This document shows positions 57,156-64,000 of a stretch of 64,000 nt of DNA, in pieces. The translations under genes were made by a program, and so were the position numbers. The DNA is from Stutzerimonas kirkiae (GTDB lineage: Bacteria; Pseudomonadota; Gammaproteobacteria; Pseudomonadales; Pseudomonadaceae). Within the stretch, counting starts at the first letter, position 1; every line of letters starts with the position of its first letter. The notes beneath the pieces were generated by a model, which was not told the DNA's origin, made no database searches, and saw nothing but the letters and a program-made list of their open reading frames with translations. Where the stretch lies: the NCBI RefSeq assembly GCF_004327335.1, contig NZ_QJUO01000008.1, positions 62,001 to 126,000 of the forward strand, in the 5' to 3' direction.

Positions 57156-58145
57156 TTTGAGGCATCGGTCTGTGGGTCGTTATCGTCTTCGGCGTCGGTT
57201 CCACTGACGCCTCAAAGACTCATGTTTGGTGGCGCTGAACGCTTGCGGCACCTGGGCATTGGCCCGCCAGCTTGCGAAATTGCAGGTTGAGCGTGTCATG
57301 TACGCCACCATGGATAACGCTTCCAGCGTTCGACATTGCCGGCGATGGCGCCAGTGAATGTGGGTTTGCAGTTCTTCAGGTCGGCGCTGAGACCGAACAG
57401 GTCATGGATAGTGGTAAATCGCCATGGGCCATTTTTACCAGTCGGCAAGCTGAAAATGTGCTGGTGACATCCGTTACTTCGCATAATGTATATTATGTTA
57501 AATAAAGTAGAGGATAGTGGCCCCCCGTTCCTCCTGGTCGCTACCGATCACTTTGCCGCTCTCTCTTGCTTGTGCTCCAGCGACAAATACCTGAATGCCC
57601 CGGTTCGGGGCGCGCCACCTCTGCTGCATCGAGACTATTCCCGGAGGGCCGAATGTTTGGGAAACCCAGTGACAGCGCCATTCGAGCGAGACTTTAGGCA
57701 CGGACAATGGCAGCACCCTGGCACCGGATAACTCGAGTACAGCGGATATTCCGCTGAAAGGTTACAGACAGTGACACATCCCTTGGTCATCACTGCACAA
57801 TCATGGTGCGCATCATTCGGTTTCCTTTACCTATCGACAGGAAATCTGGCTTTCCGGCCACGAAACCCTTGGTTTTCTATCTGTTTTTTCAAAAGTGACG
57901 ATAAACTTGGCCGCTAAAGCCCATAGCGGCAGGTCAATTCACTCCGTTTGCATGGATTGACGAGTGCCTGGGCTGCCGAAAGTGCTCAAAACCCTTACTT
58001 TATAAGCATAACAATATGATTTAAAAGAATTTTTAGTATAACGTTCCACGCCATGGCACATTTCCGGAGGCTTTGCCCCGGTTGGCATGCTTGCTGCCAG
58101 TGAATCGGCGCTTCCTATCCAGACTGGACCAACAAGGACTCATCA
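57156..58145. other. Degraded, AT-rich intergenic region
   Basis: Nearly 1 kb with only short unconvincing frames on both strands and base composition clearly richer in A/T than the flanks, especially 57480-57500 and 57990-58040. CATAATGTATATTATG at 57482-57497 is a near-perfect palindrome (14 of 16 positions). The last 150 bp presumably hold the promoter of the symporter gene. Together with the oxidase remnant, this looks like a decayed locus. Confidence 0.5.
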
Positions 58146-59519
58146 ATGGACCAACTGCTCGCGATACTTTCAGCGATAAACTCTTTTATCTGGGGCCCCT
58201 TCCTTCTTATTCCCCTCCTCCTGCTGACCGGCCTCTACCTGACGATCCGCCTGCGTGGCTTGCAGTTCCGCATCCTCGGGCATGCCTTCTGGCTGGCCTT
58301 TATCAAGCGCACGGAGAAAGGCGATGTACCCGGGGACGTGTCCCACTACCAGGCGCTGGCGACCGCCCTCGCGGCGACCGTCGGCGTCGGTAATATCGCC
58401 GGTGTTGCCACGGCTATCGGGATTGGTGGACCGGGCGCGCTATTCTGGATGTGGATGACCGGCCTGGTGGGCATGGCCACCAAGTACTCGGAGGCCCTGC
58501 TCGGGGTGAAATACCGTGTCACCGACGCCAAGGGCGAACAGAGCGGTGGCCCGATGTACTACCTGACCCACGGTGTCGGCGGCACCTTCGGCAAGACGCT
58601 GGGTATCGCCTTCGCTATTTTCGGGGCCCTGGCGTCCTTTGGCATCGGTAATATGGTGCAGGCCAATACCGCCGCGCACCAGTTGTATTCCACCTGGAAC
58701 ATTTCCCCTACCGTCAGCGGGCTGTTCCTGGCCATCGGTACCGCGGTAGTGATCATTGGCGGCATCAAGAGCATCGGCCGTTTTGCCGCAGGCGTTGTAC
58801 CCGTGATGATCGTGCTCTATATCATCAGTAATGTCGCGGTACTGGTGGTTTTCGCCGACAGGCTGCCGGACGCGATCGCGCTGGTCTTCACCGATGCCTT
58901 CAGCGGCAGCGCCGCCGCAGGTGGCTTCCTCGGATCGAGCATCATCCTGGCGGTACAAATGGGTGTGGCCCGCGGGATTTTCTCCAATGAGTCAGGCCTG
59001 GGGACTGGTGCCATCGCCGCTGCCGCGGCCAAGACCAGCAAGCCGGTACGCCAGGCCATGGTCTCGATGACGCAGACCTTCCTGGATACGCTGATCATGG
59101 TCACGCTGACGGCATTCGCCATCATCGTCACCGGCGCCTGGACCCAGGAAGGGCTCAAGGGCGCACCGATGACCGCCTGGGCGCTCGAGCAGGGCCTGGG
59201 AGGCGGCTGGGGCATCTACACGGTCACCATTGGCGTGCTGGTCTATGCCTACACCACCATCCTCGGCTGGTCCTACTACGGCGAGCGCTGCATGGAGCGG
59301 CTGTGGGGGCGTGTGGCCGTGATGCCCTATCGGCTGATCTTCTCGGTAGTGGTCTTCATCGGTGCGGTCACATCCCTGGAAGTGGTATGGACCTTCTCCG
59401 ATATCGCCAACGGCCTGATGGCCCTGCCCAACTTGATCGGGTTGCTGCTGCTGTCGGGCGTGGTGGTCAAGGAAACCCGCGACTACATGAGCCGCAAGAA
59501 CTGGAAAACCGAAGACTGA
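58146..59519 (+). CDS. AGCS-family sodium:alanine/glycine symporter
   Basis: 457-residue inner-membrane symporter with about eleven helices. AGCS signatures: ALATALAATVGVGNIAGVATAIGIGGPGALFWMWMTGLVGMATKYSEALLGVKYR, GGPMYYLTHGVGG and GVARGIFSNESGLGTGAIAAAAAKT. Family members import alanine, glycine or glutamine with Na+. ACAAGGACTCATCA precedes the ATG. Monocistronic, convergent with gor across a strong hairpin. Confidence 0.93.
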   Translation: MDQLLAILSAINSFIWGPFLLIPLLLLTGLYLTIRLRGLQFRILGHAFWLAFIKRTEKGDVPGDVSHYQALATALAATVGVGNIAGVATAIGIGGPGALFWMWMTGLVGMATKYSEALLGVKYRVTDAKGEQSGGPMYYLTHGVGGTFGKTLGIAFAIFGALASFGIGNMVQANTAAHQLYSTWNISPTVSGLFLAIGTAVVIIGGIKSIGRFAAGVVPVMIVLYIISNVAVLVVFADRLPDAIALVFTDAFSGSAAAGGFLGSSIILAVQMGVARGIFSNESGLGTGAIAAAAAKTSKPVRQAMVSMTQTFLDTLIMVTLTAFAIIVTGAWTQEGLKGAPMTAWALEQGLGGGWGIYTVTIGVLVYAYTTILGWSYYGERCMERLWGRVAVMPYRLIFSVVVFIGAVTSLEVVWTFSDIANGLMALPNLIGLLLLSGVVVKETRDYMSRKNWKTED

Positions 59520-59524
59520 CAGCC

Positions 59525-59555
59525 CCGTCGCCCCGGATCGACGCCGGGGCGACGG
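59525..59555. terminator. Hairpin terminator between symporter gene and gor
   Basis: Perfect 12-bp stem CCGTCGCCCCGG / CCGGGGCGACGG with a 7-base loop, placed between convergent genes. No T-run follows, so it may act as a transcript-end stabiliser more than an intrinsic terminator. Confidence 0.6.
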
Positions 59556-59565
59556 CTACGTCGTT

Positions 59566-60924
59566 TCACTCCGCGAGCGGCGTTCGCATGGTGACGAACT
59601 CTTCCGCCGCGGTCGGATGGATACCGAGGGTATCGTCCAGCATCCGTTTGGTAGCACCGGCTTTCAAGGCCACTGCCAGTCCCTGGATGATTTCCCCCGC
59701 CTCCGCGCCAGCCATATGGCAGCCGAGAACCCGGTCGGTTTCCGCGTCGACCACCAGTTTCATCAGGGTGCGTTCCTGGCTCTCGGTCAGGCTCAGCTTC
59801 ATTACCCGGAAACGGCTCTGGAAGACGCGGACCTGGTAACCCTGTTCGCGCGCCTGCTCCTCGGTCAGCCCGACGGTCGCCATGTTGGGAAGGCTGAATA
59901 TGGCGGTTGGAATGCCATCGTAGTCGACCTTGCGGTATTCCTGCGGCTGGAACAGCCGACGGGCAACCGCCATGCCTTCCGCCAGGGCCACTGGTGTCAG
60001 TTGCACCCGGCCAATGACATCGCCGATCGCCAGGATCGAGGGTACCGATGTCCGGTAGTGCTCATCCACCGCGATATAACCGCGCTGGTCCAGCTCGACC
60101 TGGCTTTGCGCCAGTCCGAGGCCTTGCAGCATCGGCTTGCGGCCCGTGGCGTAGAAGATGCAGTCCGCCACCAGCGTGCCGCCATCCTTGAGCGTAGCCA
60201 GCAGGCTGCCGTCGGCCTGCCTGTCGATACGGACGATATCGCTATTGAAGCTCAGCTCGACCCCCTTGCGCGTCAGTTCTTCCTGCAGATGCGTGCGCAG
60301 AGCCTGGTCGAAGCCCCTGAGGAACTGTTCGCCACGGTACAGCAAACGGGTCCGGGCACCGCAGCCATGAAAGATCGAGGCGAACTCGACGGCGATATAG
60401 CCACCGCCGACCACCAGCACCCTTTCCGGCAGCGCATCCAGGGCGAAGACCTCATTGGAGGTGATCGCATGTTCCTTACCCGGGATATCCGGCAGGCTCG
60501 GCCAGCCCCCGGTGGCGATAAGGATATGTTCGGTGCTGTAGCGCCGCCCCTCGACTTCCACCGTGTGGGCATCGACGATACGTGCATGGGCTTCCAGCAG
60601 GGTGACCCCGCTGTCCAGCAGCAGCTTGCGATAGATACCGTTGAGCCGCTGGATTTCCCGGTCCTTGTTGGCAATCAGGGTTTTCCAGTCGAAACCGGCA
60701 CCTTCGATATTCCAGCCGTAACCCGATGCCTGCTCGAACTCTTCGGCGTAGTGCGCCGCATAAACCAGCAGCTTCTTCGGTACACAACCGACGTTGACGC
60801 AGGTACCGCCCAGGTATCGGCTTTCCGCGACGGCCACCCGGGCGCCGAATCCCGCGGCGAAGCGTGCGGCCCGGACGCCGCCGGAGCCGGCACCGATGAC
60901 GAACAGATCGAAGTCATGACTCAT
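59566..60924 (-). CDS. gor: Glutathione-disulfide reductase
   Basis: FAD/NADPH enzyme keeping glutathione reduced. 452 residues from [34 protein letters not shown]; the redox pair Cys42/Cys47 lies in [20 protein letters not shown]-binding [19 protein letters not shown] follows, and the catalytic His-Glu pair in [17 protein letters not shown] is at the C-terminus. AAGGAGG lies nine bases before the chosen Met; a Met two residues earlier is too close to it. Next to galU as in Pseudomonas aeruginosa. Confidence 0.96.
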   Translation of the reverse strand: MSHDFDLFVIGAGSGGVRAARFAAGFGARVAVAESRYLGGTCVNVGCVPKKLLVYAAHYAEEFEQASGYGWNIEGAGFDWKTLIANKDREIQRLNGIYRKLLLDSGVTLLEAHARIVDAHTVEVEGRRYSTEHILIATGGWPSLPDIPGKEHAITSNEVFALDALPERVLVVGGGYIAVEFASIFHGCGARTRLLYRGEQFLRGFDQALRTHLQEELTRKGVELSFNSDIVRIDRQADGSLLATLKDGGTLVADCIFYATGRKPMLQGLGLAQSQVELDQRGYIAVDEHYRTSVPSILAIGDVIGRVQLTPVALAEGMAVARRLFQPQEYRKVDYDGIPTAIFSLPNMATVGLTEEQAREQGYQVRVFQSRFRVMKLSLTESQERTLMKLVVDAETDRVLGCHMAGAEAGEIIQGLAVALKAGATKRMLDDTLGIHPTAAEEFVTMRTPLAE

Positions 60925-60976
60925 GGGCATCAGCCTCCTTCAGGTCCTGTGAACGGTACGGCCATGACCTTGGGCC

Positions 60977-61816
60977 TCAGAAGGCCTTGCCGGTCTGGTA
61001 GAAATGCTCGAAGCAGAAGTTGGTCGCCTGGATGTAACCCTCGGCACTGCCGCAGTCGAAGCGCTGCCCCTTGAACTTGTAGGCCAGCACGCAGCCGCTC
61101 TTGGCCTGTTTCATCAGCGCGTCGGTGATCTGGATTTCCCCGCCCTTGCCTGGCTCGGTCTGTTCGATCAGGTCGAAGATATCCGGGGTGAGGATGTAGC
61201 GGCCGATGATCGCGAGGTTCGATGGCGCCTCTTCGGGCTTGGGTTTTTCCACCATGTGGCTGACCCGGAAGATATCGTCGCGGATCATCTCGCCGGCGAT
61301 CACACCATAGCGGCTGATCTCTTCCGATGGCACTTCCTGGATGGCGACGATCGAGCAGCGGAACTGGTTGTACAGCTTGACCATCTGCGCCAGCACCGGG
61401 TCGCCATCGAGATTGATGCAGAGGTCATCGGCCAGCACCACGGCGAAGGGCTCGTCGCCGATCAGAGGCCGGCCACTGAGGATCGCATGCCCAAGCCCTT
61501 TCATTTCGACCTGGCGGGTGTAGGAAAAACTGCATTCATCGATCAGCCGGCGGATGCCGACAAGGTATTTTTCCTTGTCGGTATTGCGGATCTGCTGTTC
61601 GAGCTCATAGCTGATATCGAAGTGATCTTCCAGCGCGCGCTTGCCGCGGCCGGTCACCATGGCGATCTGGTTCAACCCGGCCGCCAGGGCTTCCTCGACG
61701 CCGTACTGAATGAGCGGCTTGTTGACTACCGGCAGCATTTCCTTGGGCATGGCCTTGGTTGCGGGTAGAAAGCGGGTACCGTACCCGGCTGCCGGGAAGA
61801 GGCATTTCTTGATCAT
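60977..61816 (-). CDS. galU: UTP-glucose-1-phosphate uridylyltransferase GalU
   Basis: Makes UDP-glucose for LPS core, exopolysaccharide and osmoprotectant synthesis. 279 residues from MIKKCLFPAAGYGTRFLPATKAMPKEMLPVVNKPLIQYGVEEA, with the nucleotide loop GYGTRFLPATK, FAVVLADDLC (metal-binding Asp) and GEIQITDALM. The frame extends 20 residues further upstream, but this Met and length match the family. Upstream of gor on the same strand with a 52-bp gap, so probably co-transcribed. Confidence 0.96.
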   Translation of the reverse strand: MIKKCLFPAAGYGTRFLPATKAMPKEMLPVVNKPLIQYGVEEALAAGLNQIAMVTGRGKRALEDHFDISYELEQQIRNTDKEKYLVGIRRLIDECSFSYTRQVEMKGLGHAILSGRPLIGDEPFAVVLADDLCINLDGDPVLAQMVKLYNQFRCSIVAIQEVPSEEISRYGVIAGEMIRDDIFRVSHMVEKPKPEEAPSNLAIIGRYILTPDIFDLIEQTEPGKGGEIQITDALMKQAKSGCVLAYKFKGQRFDCGSAEGYIQATNFCFEHFYQTGKAF

Positions 61817-62145
61817 GGGATTCCTTGGGAAATATTCCAGTCCGCGCCATGCAACGAACCGCACTGGAGAAAACACCGGCGGGTCGAAGCGGCCTGATAG
61901 AGGTTATGACTTGCCATGCTGGAAGCAAGGTCCGCCTGCATCAAGGGCTTTACCGGCAGCATTGTAGCCTGCCCTGTCGCCAGGGGGCAGTCCACCGACT
62001 TTTTCCAAATAACCATATGAAAAGTGGATTTCTAGCCGATATCCTGTACAAGATTCGCTATGGCATCTGGCCATGCGCCGCTGGCACGCGAGACAAGTAA
62101 TACAGACCCGCCATTTTGCTCATTCGGTGGTAGCCGAGGGAAAGA
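61817..62145. other. Divergent promoter region of galU and the chemoreceptor gene
   Basis: 329 bp without a gene. GAGGGAAAGA lies close before the chemoreceptor ATG. No repeat or clear operator was recognised. Confidence 0.5.
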
Positions 62146-63768
62146 ATGAATAAAGCGCCAAGTTCACGACAAATGTCCGTCCAAACCAAGATAAACCTCG
62201 CACTCGTGCTGGTATTCGCACTGGTGATGTCGGCATCGCTGTTCTTTGCTGCCAGCACGGAAAGGAAACTGGTGCGCAATGTCGTCGAGCAGCAGACCAA
62301 GGATGCCGCCGATTCTTATTTCGACAGCATCAATACCATGATGCTGACGGGTACCATGGCCCAGCGCGAGGTCTTGCGTACGAAGATTCTCTCCAGGCCG
62401 GGAGTTACCGAGGCCCGCATCATCCGTGGGGAAGAAATAACCAAGTATTTCGGCGCCGGCCACGATCACCAGGCGCCTGTCGATGAACTGGATCGGCGAG
62501 CGCTGGAGGGCGAGTCGATCGTCCAGGTCGACGACAATGGCGGCAGCCGGGTGCTCACCGTGATCAACCCGATCCATGCCGAGAAGGACTATCGGGGTAC
62601 CAACTGCCTGACCTGCCACGCTGTTCCGGAAAATACCGTGGTAGGCGCCGTGCGCATCAGCTACGACCTGAAGGAGCTCGATGCGGAGGTCAACCGCAAC
62701 ATCTTCATCTCTGCCGGCATCCAGTTGCTGCTGTTGCTCGCGGGCGTTCTGGTCATGGGCTACACGGTGCGCCGCGTGGTCATCAGCAGGATCAACGCCA
62801 TGCGCCATACCATGGAGTACATGACCGCCAACGAGGACCTTGGCCGCAGCGTGGAGACTGATGTACGGGACGAAGTCGGCGCCATGGGCCTGGCATTCAA
62901 CCTCATGATCGAGAAATTCCGCAGCAGCCTGGTGGCCGTGGCCGGCGTGACCCGGCAGTTGGGCGAAGTGTCCACCCGCGTCTCCTCGGTCGCCGAGGAG
63001 ACCCTGACCGCGGTGATGGAGCAGCGCAGCGAAACGGATATGGTCGCCTCGGCCATGAACGAAATGAGCGCAACCGTCCAGGAAGTGGCGCGCAACGCCT
63101 CGCAGACGGCGACCGCCTCCGCCGATGCCGATGTGGAATCCCGCTCGGGCGTGAATGTCGCCACCCAGGCTCTCGAGGGTATCGAGGCACTGATTCACGA
63201 GATCGAGAAAGCGGCAGGCGTCATCCAGCAGGTCGAGAGCGATAGTGCCAATATCGGCATGATCCTTGGCGTCATCAAGGAGATCGCGGAGCAGACCAAC
63301 CTTCTGGCCCTGAATGCGGCGATCGAAGCGGCCCGGGCGGGGGAACAGGGGCGTGGTTTCGCGGTTGTCGCCGACGAAGTACGTACCCTCGCCTCGCGCA
63401 CGCAGAAGTCCACTGAAGAAATCCAGGCGATGATCGAACAGTTGCAGAGCGGTTCGCGCAATGCCGTGCAAGCCATGGATTCCGCGCAACAACGTGCGCA
63501 GAGCGGTTCAGAGTGCGTCGGCAAGGCAGCGCAGAGCCTGAGCGTGATCGCCACGGAAGTGGCGACGATCAACGACATGAACACCCAGATCGCCACGGCT
63601 GCCGAGGAGCAGAGCGCGGTCGCCGAGGAGATAAACCGCAACATCAACACCATCAGCCATATTGCCGACAGCACGTCCAGTGGTGCGACGCAGACCTCGC
63701 AGATCAGCGAGGAACTGGTGCAACTGGCTGCCGAACTCAACCGGCTGGTGGGACAGTTCAAGCTCTGA
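62146..63768 (+). CDS. Methyl-accepting chemotaxis protein with periplasmic CxxCH haem motif
   Basis: 540-residue chemoreceptor. Helix 1 about 15-36, periplasmic domain about 37-185, helix 2 about 186-206, HAMP about 207-260, then a long cytoplasmic signalling domain whose hairpin tip [35 protein letters not shown] is the universal CheA/CheW contact. In the periplasmic domain Cys154-Leu-Thr-Cys157-His158 ([22 protein letters not shown]) is a c-type haem attachment motif, so it probably senses redox state, oxygen or NO. Sits alone, divergent from galU. Confidence 0.93.
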   Translation: MNKAPSSRQMSVQTKINLALVLVFALVMSASLFFAASTERKLVRNVVEQQTKDAADSYFDSINTMMLTGTMAQREVLRTKILSRPGVTEARIIRGEEITKYFGAGHDHQAPVDELDRRALEGESIVQVDDNGGSRVLTVINPIHAEKDYRGTNCLTCHAVPENTVVGAVRISYDLKELDAEVNRNIFISAGIQLLLLLAGVLVMGYTVRRVVISRINAMRHTMEYMTANEDLGRSVETDVRDEVGAMGLAFNLMIEKFRSSLVAVAGVTRQLGEVSTRVSSVAEETLTAVMEQRSETDMVASAMNEMSATVQEVARNASQTATASADADVESRSGVNVATQALEGIEALIHEIEKAAGVIQQVESDSANIGMILGVIKEIAEQTNLLALNAAIEAARAGEQGRGFAVVADEVRTLASRTQKSTEEIQAMIEQLQSGSRNAVQAMDSAQQRAQSGSECVGKAAQSLSVIATEVATINDMNTQIATAAEEQSAVAEEINRNINTISHIADSTSSGATQTSQISEELVQLAAELNRLVGQFKL

Positions 63769-63778
63769 AAGCATGGCA

Positions 63779-63810
63779 AGGCGGCATTCGCATTGCAGTG
63801 AATGCCGCCT
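63779..63810 (+). terminator. Hairpin after the chemoreceptor gene
   Basis: 11-bp perfect stem AGGCGGCATTC / GAATGCCGCCT with a 10-base loop, 10 bp past the stop codon. No T-run, so intrinsic termination would be weak. Confidence 0.6.
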
Positions 63811-63958
63811 CAGCAGGCTCGGGAGGGCCGATCTTCCCCATTCCTTGATCTGGAACAGTCGGTGCCGTCGTGCTGATCGTCGATAATCCCCCTGCGTGCG
63901 CTGCTCTCTGCGGACGTGCGACTTTCCTATCGAACCGATTCCGCAAGGTGTGCCGAAC

Positions 63959-64000
63959 ATGGCCCAAACGCTGAGTTTCAACCGCGCCCTGGTCAAGAAG
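63959..64000 (+). CDS. Start of an unidentified gene, cut by window end
   Basis: ATG at 63959 opens MAQTLSFNRALVKK and continues past the window. AAGGTG lies eight bases upstream, a fair ribosome-binding site. Fourteen residues are too few to name a family. Confidence 0.45.
   Translation, partial: MAQTLSFNRALVKK

Noticed and set aside
56760-57290. A 176-codon plus-strand frame upstream of mexE that might be a regulator
   Set aside because: It lies antisense to the multicopper oxidase remnant and has no helix-turn-helix or other motif.
57482-57497. Near-palindrome CATAATGTATATTATG as an operator of the symporter gene
   Set aside because: It is about 650 bp from the nearest start codon in a decayed AT-rich region, so chance symmetry is the simpler explanation.

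Overview
The window is chromosomal DNA of a high-GC Pseudomonas-type gammaproteobacterium. The evidence is gene content and order: leuCDB-asd-usg-fimV-truA-trpF-accD-folC-dedD, cvpA-purF-metZ, gor next to galU, PilZ-rssB-rssC-tal-dusA and a MexEF-OprN-type efflux operon. It also carries Pseudomonas-style REP sequences. Almost all of it is ordinary core or near-core genome; no prophage, CRISPR array or integrase was seen.

Layout. 1-4856: uup (5' end outside the window), a MASE2-type class III adenylate cyclase and trkH. 5110-13181: asparaginase, a Cys-cluster protein, a nitroreductase, an orphan fliS, ppnP, PilZ, the rssB/rssC stress-signalling pair, transaldolase and dusA. 13259-13708: a 450-bp dispersed repeat. 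13824-17158: cvpA-purF-metZ, then tRNA-Asp, a small protein and an outer-membrane barrel. 18972-27054: a nine-gene transport/metabolism cluster (TauD-like dioxygenase, nitrate/sulfonate-type ABC importer, threonine-synthase-like PLP enzyme, polar amino acid ABC importer). 27211-33000: initiator tRNA-Met, dusC, a LysR regulator and a Mn/Fe ABC importer of the Sit/Yfe type. 33443-47903: leucine, aspartate, tryptophan, fatty acid and folate genes with fimV and truA, interrupted by IS5 debris and a collapsed tct (tricarboxylate transport) locus. 47991-56628: a heavy-metal-type two-component system and a MexEF-OprN-type RND operon. 58146-64000: AGCS amino acid symporter, gor, galU, a chemoreceptor with a CxxCH haem-binding motif, and the start of one more gene.

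Three themes stand out. First, genome remodelling: cvpA-purF-metZ, normally directly downstream of dedD in Pseudomonas, lies about 20 kb upstream of leuC; a ~450-bp repeat occurs in inverted orientation just upstream of cvpA and again 2.3 kb past dedD; a palindromic MITE-like family has at least four full copies plus core fragments; and IS5-type debris adjoins the deleted tct locus. Second, the 18972-27054 cluster couples two unrelated importers to a dioxygenase and a PLP lyase/synthase, behind an AT-rich inverted repeat. It is the best candidate here for an uncharacterised pathway, probably acquisition of an unusual amino acid or organosulfur compound. Third, signalling: a predicted c-type-haem chemoreceptor, a PilZ protein divergent from an RssB/RssC partner-switch, and a class III cyclase.

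All calls rest on reading the DNA and translations by eye; family assignments come from remembered motifs, and no database search was run.
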